Of a stretch of 64,000 nt of DNA, positions 10,088 through 19,508 are shown one piece after another. The stretch's first letter is position 1. Every line of letters begins with the position of its first letter. This DNA is from Mycobacterium yunnanensis (GTDB taxonomy: Bacteria; Actinomycetota; Actinomycetes; Mycobacteriales; Mycobacteriaceae). Location of the stretch: assembly GCF_025823185.1 (NCBI RefSeq), contig NZ_JACKVK010000001.1, positions 495,027-559,026 on the forward strand, in the 5' to 3' direction. Position numbers and translations under genes: made by a program. The notes under the pieces are model-generated. The model made no database searches, was not told where the DNA came from, and saw nothing but the letters and a program-made list of their open reading frames with translations.

Positions 10088-11037
10088 GTTCCGCCTCGTC
10101 CACGGTCGTCTTGGTCGACCCGCGCCGGCCGGCGCTGATGCCCGTCGAGGCGGTGGCGTTGCTCGCCGGAGACGTACAGTACACCGAGGAGATGCCGGTC
10201 AAGGTGCCCTGGTCGCTGCCATCGGCCCGGCCGGCCTACCTCGGCGACGACGCGCCCGTCCTGTTGTCGTCGGACCCCGACCATCCGGCGGTCAAGGCCC
10301 GGCTGGCCGCGGGCGCGACGTTGATCGCCACCCCCGCCCCGGCGCCCGGTGAGCGTCTCGTCGACGCGGTCGCGATCATGGACACGCTGCGTACGGCCGG
10401 CCCGTGGGAGGGCGAGCAGACCCATGACTCGCTGCGGCGTTACCTGCTAGAGGAGGTCTACGAGCTGTTCGACGCCGTGCGCAGCGGCGACACCGACGAA
10501 ATCCGGGAAGAACTCGGAGACGTGTTGCTGCAGGTGCTGTTTCACGCCCGCATCGCCCAGGACGACGCCGAGTCGCCCTTCGGCGTCGACGACGTCGCCG
10601 ACGCGCTGGTGCGCAAGCTCGGCAACCGCGTTCCGGCAGTGCTTGCCGGAGAGGCGATTTCGCTCGACGACCAACTGGCGCAGTGGGAGGAGCGCAAGGC
10701 CCTCGAGGTCAAGGTGAAGGCACGCGAGTCGGTCATGGACGACGTGCCGACCGCTCAGCCCGCGCTGGCGCTGGCGCAGAAGGTCCTCGACCGAGCCGCC
10801 GCAGCGGGCGTACCCGCCGACCTGATGCCCGAGGAGCTGGTGACGATCGGTACCACGTTCGGCAGCGACCCCGAAAGTGCCGTGCGTGCCGCGGCTTTGG
10901 ACTTCGTCGACCTGGTCCGCGCGGTCGAGCAGAGCATCCTCGTCAGTCGGCGCAGCGCCGAGGACGCCCCCGATCTGGGCAATGCACCGCTAGGTGCGGT
11001 CACCGAGGAGGAGTGGCGGGCGCACTGGCCGGCCTGA
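10084..11037 (+). CDS. mazG: Nucleoside triphosphate pyrophosphohydrolase MazG
   Basis: A 317-residue protein with an all-alpha MazG domain at about residues 110-195, showing the acidic metal-binding pattern [10 protein letters not shown] followed by [19 protein letters not shown]. MazG hydrolyses NTPs and dNTPs, including oxidised forms, to monophosphates; mycobacterial MazG protects against oxidative mutagenesis. About 110 residues precede the domain, as in the 325-residue M. tuberculosis protein. The GTG start overlaps the mfd stop (GTGA), pairing repair and pool sanitation in one transcript. A large inverted repeat just downstream probably ends the unit. Confidence 0.94.
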   Translation: MSSASSTVVLVDPRRPALMPVEAVALLAGDVQYTEEMPVKVPWSLPSARPAYLGDDAPVLLSSDPDHPAVKARLAAGATLIATPAPAPGERLVDAVAIMDTLRTAGPWEGEQTHDSLRRYLLEEVYELFDAVRSGDTDEIREELGDVLLQVLFHARIAQDDAESPFGVDDVADALVRKLGNRVPAVLAGEAISLDDQLAQWEERKALEVKVKARESVMDDVPTAQPALALAQKVLDRAAAAGVPADLMPEELVTIGTTFGSDPESAVRAAALDFVDLVRAVEQSILVSRRSAEDAPDLGNAPLGAVTEEEWRAHWPA

Positions 11038-11041
11038 TCGT

Positions 11042-11104
11042 CGCCGAGCGTGGACTTATGTGCGACTTTCGGCCGCAAATTCGCACACGACTCCACGTTC
11101 GGCG
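11042..11104. terminator. Large inverted repeat between convergent mazG and efeB, probable bidirectional terminator
   Basis: The outer 13-base arms CGCCGAGCGTGGA and TCCACGTTCGGCG pair with one mismatch, and inner arms TGTGCGA and TCGCACA pair perfectly; a roughly 15-base loop remains. The element fills the gap between the 3' ends of two converging operons. There is no U-tract, as is common in mycobacterial terminators. It may also belong to a dispersed repeat family of mycobacterial intergenic spacers. Confidence 0.6.
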
Positions 11105-11108
11105 TTGA

Positions 11109-12413
11109 TCACGACAGCAGCGTCGAACCCCAGTAGGCGTCCGCGTCGCCGTCGCGAAGCCCGGGCGGGCAAGCGAACAGTGCGGTCCCGGTGTGGGTGA
11201 TGTACTCGTTGAGCGCGTCGCGTCGCGACAGTTCCATCTGCATCGGCACGAACGACGACCGGGGGTCGCGGACGAATGCGATGAAGAACAGGCCGGCGTC
11301 GAGGTGGCCGAATCCGTCGGTGCCGTCGGTGAAGTTGTAACCGCGGCGCAGGATCTCGATGCCGTTGAGGTTCTCCTTCGACGCCAGCCGCACGTGTGCG
11401 GCCATGTCGATCAGGGGCGTGCCCTTGGAGCTCTTGGTGGTGAAGTCCAGTGCGTCGAATTCGTCGGCGTAGCCGATCGGGGCGCCGGATCCCTTGAGCC
11501 GGCCGATGACGCGCTCCTGCTCCATGAGCGTGGTGCGGTCCCAGTTCTCGATGCGCATGCGGATGCGGCGGGTCACCAGGTAGGAGCCGCCGGTCATCCA
11601 AGCCGGGCCGTCGCCGTCGGCCACCCAGACGTGCGCGTCGAGGGCGCCGGTGTCCTCGGCCTTGAGGTTGGACGTCCCGTCCTTGAAGCCGAACAGGTTT
11701 CGCGGTGTCGCCTGCTCGCGAGTAGTCGAGGAGGTGCGGCCGAAGCCCAGCTGCGAGTAGCGCACCGCGGCCGTGCCGAAAGCGACGCGGGCGAGGTTGC
11801 GGATGGCGTGCACGGCGACCTGCGGGTCGTTGGCGCAGGCCTGAACGCAGATGTCGCCGTGGCTGCGGGCCGGGTCCATCGTCTCGTTGGGAAACTTCGG
11901 CAGGTCGATCAACGCCTGGGGCCGCTTGTCGGCGACCCCGAAGCGATCCTTGCCGTCCTTGGTGAAGAACGTCGGACCGAAGCCGACGGTCAGCGTCAGC
12001 TGCGAGGCCGGAAGACCAAGGGCCTCACCGGTGTCCGCGGGCGGGGCGTAGGGGTTGAGGCCGACGGCACCGCCTGCGACCGCCTCCTGGGCGAGCGTCA
12101 GCCGCTCGGCCATCGCCGTCCACTCCTTGAGCATCGCCACCACGTCGTCACGGTCGTCGGTGGTGACGTCGAAGGAACAGAAGTGCATTCGGTCCTGCGC
12201 CGCGGTGACGATGCCCGCCTGGTGCTCGCCGCGGAAGGGCACCGAGTTCTGCAGTTCCTCGGTGGCCGTGCTCGAGGCCGACGCGCGGCCGGCCAGTGCA
12301 CCCGCACCGGCCGCGCCGACGACGGCGGCCGTCACCCCCGCAGCGCCGAACAACCGGCGGCGGGACAGCCCGCCGCCGGCCGGTTCCGCCGCGTCACTGC
12401 TCGGCGATGACAC
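11109..12413 (-). CDS. efeB: Deferrochelatase/DyP-type peroxidase EfeB
   Basis: A 434-residue haem-containing dye-decolorising peroxidase of the ferrous iron uptake EfeUOB system. A twin-arginine signal is visible (LSRRRLFGAAG followed by a hydrophobic stretch), so the protein is exported folded. The DyP hallmark is GFKDGTSN near residue 241, whose Asp is catalytic in the family. EfeB-type proteins have been proposed to oxidise iron at the cell surface or recover it from haem. It starts at GTG 12413, overlapping the last 20 bases of efeO, so it is third in an efeU-efeO-efeB operon. Its 3' end faces mazG. Confidence 0.93.
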   Translation of the reverse strand: MSSPSSDAAEPAGGGLSRRRLFGAAGVTAAVVGAAGAGALAGRASASSTATEELQNSVPFRGEHQAGIVTAAQDRMHFCSFDVTTDDRDDVVAMLKEWTAMAERLTLAQEAVAGGAVGLNPYAPPADTGEALGLPASQLTLTVGFGPTFFTKDGKDRFGVADKRPQALIDLPKFPNETMDPARSHGDICVQACANDPQVAVHAIRNLARVAFGTAAVRYSQLGFGRTSSTTREQATPRNLFGFKDGTSNLKAEDTGALDAHVWVADGDGPAWMTGGSYLVTRRIRMRIENWDRTTLMEQERVIGRLKGSGAPIGYADEFDALDFTTKSSKGTPLIDMAAHVRLASKENLNGIEILRRGYNFTDGTDGFGHLDAGLFFIAFVRDPRSSFVPMQMELSRRDALNEYITHTGTALFACPPGLRDGDADAYWGSTLLS

Positions 12414-13566
12414 CCTGCACCTGGCTGACTTCCTTGCTCAGCGCGTCGATCGAGCGGGACAGCTCCTGGCGCTGCGGTTCGGTCACCGTGTCGTAGAGCA
12501 CGAATCCGTCGCCCTGGCGGTACTTCTGCAGCAGCGCCTCGGACTCGGCGAAGCGCTGGTCGACCTTCTTGCCCAGGTCGGGGTTGCGCTCGTCGAGGAT
12601 GGGCCGCACCGAGGACACCGCGGTCTGCGAGCCCTGCAGGTTGGCCTCGAAGTCCCACAGGTCGGTGTGGCTGAAGATGTCCTCTTCGCCGCTGATCTTG
12701 CTGGAGGCGATCTCGTCGAGCAGACCCTGTGCGCCACCGGCGATCTGGGTGGAGTCGACGGTGAAGTTCGGTGCCTTGACCCCGTCGTTGAGTTCCTTGA
12801 CGTCGGCGACCAGTTGATCGGCCAGGGCGTTGGCGTCGGGCTGCAGGCCGGTGACCCACAGCTGCTTCTCCAGCGCATGGAATCCGGTCCACTTCTGGCC
12901 GGGCTCCAGATCGGCCTCGCGAAGGTCGATGCGAGGGTCGAGGTCGTCGGGGAAGGATTCGGCGACGGGCTCGATGCGCTCGTAATAGGTTCGCGCAATG
13001 GGGTACTGGGCCTTGGCGGCGTTGACGTCGCCCTTCTTGACGGCCGCGACGAACACGTCGACCGCCGGGATCAGGGCGTCGGTCTGGCTGGTGACGTACC
13101 GCTTGTAGTTGTCGGCGGCTTCCTTGAACTTGCCCTCGGTGTCGACCTGGACGGCGTCGCCGGTGACGGTGAAGTCACCGCGGATGCCGTCGCCGATCAT
13201 GCCCGGCTTGCACGCAGTCTGGTACTTGCCCGGCTCGGTGAGCTGGACGATGAGCTTGCGTTCGAGTCCGGGGGAGATGTTCTCCACCTCACCCATGACC
13301 CGGTCGCCCGCACCGTAGACGTAGAACTCGGTGACCTTGGTGCCGTTGTTGGTGATGACGAAGGTGCTCGGGCCGGTGGCGTTCTCGGTGCCCGACAGCT
13401 CGCACGTCGTGTCCGAGGCGTCGACCGTGATCTGCGCGGGGGCGTTGTCGCCGCTGCTGGCCGGGGTCTGGCTTTCCTTGGCCTGGCAGCCCACCAGGGA
13501 GATGCCGGTCAGCAGGGCGGCCGCGGCAGCTGCGCCCGTCCTCGCGGTGTGAGCAGAGACGATCAC
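12394..13566 (-). CDS. efeO: Iron uptake system lipoprotein EfeO (cupredoxin-like plus M75 peptidase-like domain)
   Basis: A 390-residue surface lipoprotein. The signal helix ends in the lipobox LVGC; a cupredoxin-like domain follows (ITVDASDTTCELSGTENATG, FYVYGAGDRVMGEVENI, YQTACKPGMIG), then the helical imelysin/M75-like domain (ARTYYERIEPVAESFPDDLD, GFHALEKQLWVTG). In the family, EfeO receives iron for the EfeU permease. The expected H-x-x-E iron site is represented by the H-A-L-E stretch. The GTG start at 13566 overlaps the efeU stop by 4 bases and is preceded by GAAAGG. The 3' end overlaps efeB. Confidence 0.93.
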   Translation of the reverse strand: MIVSAHTARTGAAAAAALLTGISLVGCQAKESQTPASSGDNAPAQITVDASDTTCELSGTENATGPSTFVITNNGTKVTEFYVYGAGDRVMGEVENISPGLERKLIVQLTEPGKYQTACKPGMIGDGIRGDFTVTGDAVQVDTEGKFKEAADNYKRYVTSQTDALIPAVDVFVAAVKKGDVNAAKAQYPIARTYYERIEPVAESFPDDLDPRIDLREADLEPGQKWTGFHALEKQLWVTGLQPDANALADQLVADVKELNDGVKAPNFTVDSTQIAGGAQGLLDEIASSKISGEEDIFSHTDLWDFEANLQGSQTAVSSVRPILDERNPDLGKKVDQRFAESEALLQKYRQGDGFVLYDTVTEPQRQELSRSIDALSKEVSQVQGVIAEQ

Positions 13567-14519
13567 GTGTTCGACCTTTCGGGTGCGGTGGTGCATTCGG
13601 AGGCATTGGCGTCGGAACTGGTGGACGGGGAGTCCGGCGGAGGTGTGTCCGTCGGCTTCGCGGGCGCCTTGGTGGGTCGCAGGAAGACGGTGAGCACGGC
13701 GATCAGGTAGGCGACCCAGCCGATGAACTGCAACCACGTCGGCGTCGGGGTGACGTTGAAGACGCCCTGGATCACCTGGCCGTACCAGGACGACCAGTCG
13801 AACCAAGAGCTGATGTCGAAGGGGCGGCTGCTCAATCCGGGGAGCCAGCCGACGGTCTGCAACGCGCCGATGCCGTAGGACAGGATGCCCGCGGCGACCA
13901 CGACGAGGAACGCGCCGGTGTAGGTGAAGAACTTGGCGAGGTTGATCCTCAGCGCGCCCTTGTAGATCCCGAAGGCGATCACCACGGCGACGAGGACGCC
14001 GACGATCAGGCCCGTCAGCGGCCACAGCGTCTTGGCCTCGGCGAAGCCGACCATGAACAGCGCGGTCTCGACGCCTTCCCGGCCGACGGCCAGGAACGAC
14101 AGGGACAGCACGGCGAACGCGCCCGCCTCCAGCGCCTTGGACATGTCGCCGCGCAACTGCCCGGACAATCCGGCGGCGGCCCGCCTCATCCAGAGCACCA
14201 TGGTGGTGACGATGGCGACCGCGATCAGCGACGCGACACCGGCGACGGCCTCGGCGCCCAGCCCCGAGATGGTGCTCGTGCCGAACTGGATGACCAGGAA
14301 CACCGCGACGGTCATGACGACGGCCGCGCCGACGCCCAGCCAGACCCATCTCAGCGCATCGCGCCGGCCCGACTTGACCAGGAAGGCGACCAGAATCGTC
14401 ACGACGATGGCGGCCTCGAGGCCTTCGCGGACGCCGATCAGGGCGCTGCCGAACAACTGTGAGGTGACGCTGGGCCCGGCAGCCAGCACGGACTCGGAGA
14501 GGTCGGCGACCGGGGTCAT
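13563..14519 (-). CDS. efeU: Iron permease EfeU (FTR1 family)
   Basis: A 318-residue polytopic membrane protein with about seven hydrophobic segments. The two FTR1 iron-binding motifs are both present: REGLEA in the first membrane segment (near residue 31) and REGVET near 148. FTR1/EfeU proteins move iron across the cytoplasmic membrane with oxidation state managed by partner proteins, here EfeO and EfeB encoded directly downstream. The C-terminal tail is long and rich in Pro, Thr and Ser. The gene is first in the operon and has an IdeR-like box 52-70 bases upstream of its ATG. Confidence 0.94.
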   Translation of the reverse strand: MTPVADLSESVLAAGPSVTSQLFGSALIGVREGLEAAIVVTILVAFLVKSGRRDALRWVWLGVGAAVVMTVAVFLVIQFGTSTISGLGAEAVAGVASLIAVAIVTTMVLWMRRAAAGLSGQLRGDMSKALEAGAFAVLSLSFLAVGREGVETALFMVGFAEAKTLWPLTGLIVGVLVAVVIAFGIYKGALRINLAKFFTYTGAFLVVVAAGILSYGIGALQTVGWLPGLSSRPFDISSWFDWSSWYGQVIQGVFNVTPTPTWLQFIGWVAYLIAVLTVFLRPTKAPAKPTDTPPPDSPSTSSDANASECTTAPERSNT

Positions 14520-14570
14520 GCACTCGTCCTTGCTGCGCGTGAGGGTGAACCAAAGTTTGGCTAGCCATAG

Positions 14571-14589
14571 CTAGGTGTGGCTCACCTTA
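14571..14589 (-). promoter_or_regulatory. Putative IdeR (iron-dependent repressor) box upstream of efeU
   Basis: On the minus strand the 19-mer TAAGGTGAGCCACACCTAG matches the IdeR consensus TTAGGTTAGGCTAACCTAA at 13 of 19 positions and keeps both AGGT and ACCT half-sites. It sits 52-70 bases before the efeU start codon and 72-90 bases before the lpqU start, so one site could act on both divergent genes. Iron-bound IdeR would be expected to repress efeUOB. Confidence 0.6.
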
Positions 14590-14660
14590 GCAAGGTGGCC
14601 GACGGAACGGCACGCCCCGTCACACGTCGGAAAGCAGGGCACTCGCGGACGCGTGGGACG

Positions 14661-15425
14661 ATGGCTGGAGTCCGTAAGCGTCGAGGGAGTCCGGTGTCGT
14701 CAGTGCGTTGGCTGAGGGCCGTCGTCGTCGTCGCCGCCACGGTTCTGCTGATGGCCTCGTCGTGCTCGTGGCAGACGGGCATCCCGATTCCCGACGGCGT
14801 GCCGCCCCCACCCGGTGACGCGGTGCCGCAGGTCGACACGCACGCCAAGGGGCGGCCGGCCGACCAGCTGCGCGAGTGGGCCGCGGAACGTTCTGCGGCC
14901 CTTGGCATCCCCGCGACCGCACTCGAGGCCTACGCCTACGCCGCGCGGGTCGCCGAGGTGGAGAACCCCAAGTGCCATCTGGCCTGGACCACACTGGCCG
15001 GAATTGGCATGGTCGAGAGCCACCACGGCACCTACCGCGGCGCGACGATCGCCCCGAACGGCGACGTGACCCCGCCCATTCGGGGCGTCATGCTGGACGG
15101 CTCGTTGGGCAACATGTCCATCCCCGACACCGACGGCGGCAAGCTGGACGGCGACAAGCTGTTCGACCGCGCCATGGGGCCGATGCAGTTCATCCCCGCG
15201 ACGTGGAAGCTCTACGGGGTCGACGCCAACAACGACGGCGTCGTGAGCCCCGACAACATCGACGACGCGGCCCTGTCGGCCGCCGGGTATCTGTGCTGGC
15301 GCGGCAAGGACCTCGCCACGCCGAGGGGGTGGATGGAGGCGCTGCGGGCCTACAACCTGTCCGACCAGTACGCCAGAACGGTCCGCGACTGGGCCACCGC
15401 CTACGCCGAGGGGCACTCGCTGTAG
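14661..15425 (+). CDS. lpqU: LpqU-like lytic murein transglycosylase (secreted)
   Basis: A roughly 254-residue exported protein with a hydrophobic signal (RWLRAVVVVAATVLLMASSC) whose Cys could be lipidated. The mature part is a lysozyme-fold lytic transglycosylase: the catalytic Glu lies in LAGIGMVESHHGTY, followed by AMGPMQFIPATWKLYG and LRAYNLSDQYARTV. Family members cleave peptidoglycan glycan strands. Position before eno matches lpqU (Rv1022). I chose ATG 14661; a GTG at 14694 preceded by GGGAG is an equally possible start and also keeps the signal. The frame also runs upstream over the IdeR box, which argues against a longer protein. Confidence 0.87.
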   Translation: MAGVRKRRGSPVSSVRWLRAVVVVAATVLLMASSCSWQTGIPIPDGVPPPPGDAVPQVDTHAKGRPADQLREWAAERSAALGIPATALEAYAYAARVAEVENPKCHLAWTTLAGIGMVESHHGTYRGATIAPNGDVTPPIRGVMLDGSLGNMSIPDTDGGKLDGDKLFDRAMGPMQFIPATWKLYGVDANNDGVVSPDNIDDAALSAAGYLCWRGKDLATPRGWMEALRAYNLSDQYARTVRDWATAYAEGHSL

Positions 15426-16787
<1,362 letters not shown>

Positions 16788-16810
16788 CACCGGTCGGAGT
16801 CTTCACGGTC

Positions 16811-17527
16811 ATGCCCGACGCCAAGCGGCCCGACCCGAAGCGACGCACCCCCGCGTCGTCGCGACCGGGCAAGGGTGGCGGGCGGCCGCGTGGGGCGTCG
16901 CCGATTCGGCGCGAGCCGCGTGCCATCGAGGCGCGACCCGCACCCGCGGAGGCAGCAGCGGAGTTCGACGACGGTGACGAGCCGACCGGTGTCATCGAGC
17001 CCATCCGCAAGGCCATCGCCGAGGCGGCCGAGCATCAGTCCGAGCAGCGCCTGGGCTCGGCGGCCCGGCGTGCGGCGATCCTCGCGGTCGTGGTGTGCGT
17101 GTTGACCCTGACGATCGCCGGACCGGTGCGCACGTTCTTCGCGCAGCGCACAGAGATGAAGCAGCTCGTCGAGGCGCAGGCGCAGTTGCGCACGCAGATC
17201 GCCGATCTCGAACAGCAGAAGCTCAAGCTCGGCGACCCGGTGTACATCGCGGCACAGGCGCGGGAGCGACTCGGTTTCGTGATGCCAGGGGACATTCCGT
17301 ATCAGGTGCAGCTGCCGCCGGGGGCCGCGCCGGTCGAGGCCCCGGGCGTCGACGCGGTGAAGCCGCCGAGCAACCAGCCGTGGTACACCTCGCTGTGGCA
17401 CACCATCGCCGACGCACCGCACGGCGTAACGCAGATTCCGGCGGCCCCCGAGCCGCCGGTGCCAGGGCCCCCCGGACCGGACGTGCCGCCGCCCCCCGCA
17501 CCACCTCCTCCGGGTCCCGGTGGTTGA
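16811..17527 (+). CDS. FtsB/DivIC family septum formation protein (Rv1024-like)
   Basis: A 238-residue bitopic membrane protein. A charged, Pro/Arg-rich cytoplasmic N-terminus of about 85 residues precedes one membrane segment (AAILAVVVCVLTLTIAGPVR), then a coiled coil (EMKQLVEAQAQLRTQIADLE) and the YIAAQARERLGFVMPGDIPY block typical of DivIC/FtsB. The C-terminus is Pro-rich. These proteins join the divisome at the septum. The last 8 bases overlap the next gene, so the eno-divIC-DUF501-ppx run is tightly packed. Confidence 0.88.
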   Translation: MPDAKRPDPKRRTPASSRPGKGGGRPRGASPIRREPRAIEARPAPAEAAAEFDDGDEPTGVIEPIRKAIAEAAEHQSEQRLGSAARRAAILAVVVCVLTLTIAGPVRTFFAQRTEMKQLVEAQAQLRTQIADLEQQKLKLGDPVYIAAQARERLGFVMPGDIPYQVQLPPGAAPVEAPGVDAVKPPSNQPWYTSLWHTIADAPHGVTQIPAAPEPPVPGPPGPDVPPPPAPPPPGPGG

Positions 17528-18014
17528 CGCAGCAGATCTCGACGCCGTCGCGCAGCAGTTGGGCCGTGAACCGCGCGGCGTCCTGGAGATCGCCTACCGC
17601 TGCCCCAACGGGCAACCCGCCGTGGTCAAGACGGCGCCGAAACTGCCTGACGGAACGCCCTTTCCGACGCTGTACTACTTGACGCATCCGGCGCTGACGG
17701 CAGCCGCGAGCCGGTTGGAGTCCTCGGGGATGATGCGGGAGATGACCGAGCGCCTCGCCGTGGATCCGGACCTGGCGGCCGCATATCGCCGCGCCCACGA
17801 GTCGTTCCTCGCCGAACGCGACGCCGTCGAACCGCTGGGCACGACGTTCTCCGGTGGCGGCATGCCGGACCGGGTCAAGTGCCTGCACGTCGTCATCGCG
17901 CACTCGCTGGCCAAGGGCCCAGGGGTCAACCCCTTCGGCGACGAGGCGCTGGCCGTGTTGGCCGCGGAACCCGCGATGGCCGGAATCCTGGACCGAGAGG
18001 TGTGGAGCACGTGA
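17520..18014 (+). CDS. DUF501 family protein (Rv1025-like)
   Basis: A 164-residue soluble protein of the actinobacterial DUF501 family, recognised by LGREPRGVLEIAYRCPNGQP, PTLYYLTHPALTAAASRLES and the Cys/His segment VKCLHVVIAHSLAKGPGVNP. Function is unknown. It starts at GTG 17520 inside the end of the DivIC-like gene and ends in a GTGA overlap with ppx. The conserved eno-divIC-DUF501-ppx order across actinobacteria suggests a shared regulatory or envelope role, but nothing in the sequence proves it. Confidence 0.9.
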   Translation: MVDAADLDAVAQQLGREPRGVLEIAYRCPNGQPAVVKTAPKLPDGTPFPTLYYLTHPALTAAASRLESSGMMREMTERLAVDPDLAAAYRRAHESFLAERDAVEPLGTTFSGGGMPDRVKCLHVVIAHSLAKGPGVNPFGDEALAVLAAEPAMAGILDREVWST

Positions 18015-18979
18015 CTGAGGCCGACCTCGCCCCTCGCGTGCGCCGGGTGGGAGCCGTCGACTGCGGCACCAATTCCATTCGGCTGCTGATCGCCGACGTG
18101 GCCGACGGACGCCTGACCGACGTGCACCGTGAGATGCGCATCGTGCGTCTCGGCGAGGGCGTCGACGCGACTGGCAGCTTCGCCGCGCCGGCGATCGAAC
18201 GGACGCGCGCCGCTCTGGTCGAGTACGCCGCCCTCCTGGCCGAGCACGACGTCGCGACGGTGCGGATGGTCGCCACCTCGGCCACCAGGGACGCGGCCAA
18301 CCGCGAGGAATTCTTCGCGATGACCGCCGAGGTGCTGGGCGCGGTGGTGCCCGGCGCGGTCGCCGAGGTGATCACCGGTACCGAGGAGGCCGCTCTGTCC
18401 TTCCGTGGGGCAGTCGGCGAATTGGACTCCGCCGGAGCGCCGTTCGTCGTCGTCGACCTCGGCGGCGGGTCGACGGAGGTGGTGGTGGGTACCGCCGCCG
18501 GTGTGGAGGCGAGCTACTCGGCGAACATCGGCTGCGTGCGGTTGACCGAGCGGTGCTTGACGACCGACCCGCCGACTGCGACCGAGATCGCCGACGCCCG
18601 CGCCGTCGTCCGCGACGCGCTCGACGCCGTCTTCGAGGTCGTGCCCGTCGAGCGGGCCAAGACCTGGGTGGGGGTCGCCGGCACGATGACCACACTGGCG
18701 GCGCTGGCGATGAACCTGCCCGCGTACGACTCCGAGGCAATCCATCTGTCCCGGGTGGGCTTCGAGGACCTCCTGACGGTCTGCGAGGGACTGCTCGGGA
18801 TGACCCGACGTCAACGCGCGGCGCTGGGACCCATGCACGAGGGCAGGGTCGACGTCATCGGCGGCGGTGCGATCGTGGTGGAGGAACTGGCCCGTGCGCT
18901 CGGTGGGCGAGCAGGCATCGACGAGCTGGTGGTCAGCGAGCACGACATCCTCGACGGCATCGCGCTGTCCATTGCGTGA
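18011..18979 (+). CDS. ppx2: Exopolyphosphatase/pppGpp phosphohydrolase (Ppx/GppA family)
   Basis: A 322-residue member of the ASKHA superfamily. The phosphate-binding loops are visible: GAVDCGTNSIRLLI at the N-terminus and VDLGGGSTEVVVGT near residue 150, plus GVAGTMTTLAALAM and DVIGGGAIVVEEL. In M. tuberculosis the gene at this position is Rv1026 (ppx2), one of two Ppx/GppA homologues, active on short-chain polyphosphate. The GTG start at 18011 overlaps the upstream stop (GTGA). The protein is of the short, single-unit type without a C-terminal HD domain. Confidence 0.93.
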   Translation: MTEADLAPRVRRVGAVDCGTNSIRLLIADVADGRLTDVHREMRIVRLGEGVDATGSFAAPAIERTRAALVEYAALLAEHDVATVRMVATSATRDAANREEFFAMTAEVLGAVVPGAVAEVITGTEEAALSFRGAVGELDSAGAPFVVVDLGGGSTEVVVGTAAGVEASYSANIGCVRLTERCLTTDPPTATEIADARAVVRDALDAVFEVVPVERAKTWVGVAGTMTTLAALAMNLPAYDSEAIHLSRVGFEDLLTVCEGLLGMTRRQRAALGPMHEGRVDVIGGGAIVVEELARALGGRAGIDELVVSEHDILDGIALSIA

Positions 18980-19042
18980 AGGGCGAATGGCGGCGGCTCG
19001 ACGTTACGTTTTGAACGTGCGGGTGCGGGGTAAAAACCGTCC

Positions 19043-19330
19043 GTGACCGAGCAGAAGACGACGTACAACGACGATCCCAGCGCCGAATTCCTGGCGACCG
19101 CCGGGTTGGTGACGATGCTGGGCACCGTGGTGTCCGGCGTCATCGCGCTGGTCTCGCTCGGTGCCGGACACGCGATGAGCGCGGCCATCCTCGGGACCGT
19201 CGCGCTACTCAGCTTCGCCTTGAGCCTGTTCCTGTTCAGCGTGGACAGCAAGCGCTCCGAGGGCGGCGCGCTGCCGTTCCCGAGCTGGCTGAGGGCCGAG
19301 CCGGAAACGGCAGCCGAAGTCGCCGCCTAG
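19043..19330 (+). CDS. Small two-helix membrane protein
   Basis: A 95-residue hypothetical protein with two hydrophobic segments (about 18-40, rich in Gly, Val and Leu; and 46-66) separated by a short turn, and polar termini. It starts with GTG 63 bases after ppx. No catalytic motif is visible. Its TAG overlaps by 3 bases the stop codon of the minus-strand Cys-rich peptide gene, so the two converge tail to tail. I do not recognise the family. Confidence 0.7.
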   Translation: MTEQKTTYNDDPSAEFLATAGLVTMLGTVVSGVIALVSLGAGHAMSAAILGTVALLSFALSLFLFSVDSKRSEGGALPFPSWLRAEPETAAEVAA

Positions 19331-19431
19331 CGTCGGACGTTGCAGTTGGGCGGGTTTCCGCAGTGATGCCCGTTGTCACACGCATTGCAATGGCAGTTGC
19401 AGGCCCCGGCCTTGTGGTCGCGGATACTCAT
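19327..19431 (-). CDS. Tiny Cys/His-rich peptide, possible metal-binding (metallothionein-like)
   Basis: A 34-residue reading frame, MSIRDHKAGACNCHCNACDN continuing GHHCGNPPNCNVRR, with six Cys in the pattern C-x-C-x-C-x2-C-x5-C-x5-C and four His. Such density with no hydrophobic core suggests thiolate metal binding, by analogy with short bacterial metallothioneins such as mycobacterial MymT, which differs in sequence. ATG 19431 has a good GAGGTGG site about six bases upstream. It follows prpE by 78 bases on the same strand. Evidence for a real gene is the ribosome site plus the nonrandom Cys spacing; there is no homology evidence. Confidence 0.6.
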   Translation of the reverse strand: MSIRDHKAGACNCHCNACDNGHHCGNPPNCNVRR

Positions 19432-19508
19432 GGCAGTCCACCTCTGTCGAGTCGGTCGAACATTCACCTTTGACGATTCGACAATAGTTCCGATCACCGT
19501 GACGCGTA

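Noticed and set aside
12394..14568. A 724-codon frame covering efeO and efeU
   Set aside because: Only the efeO part is protein-like. The upstream extension is an out-of-frame reading of efeU.
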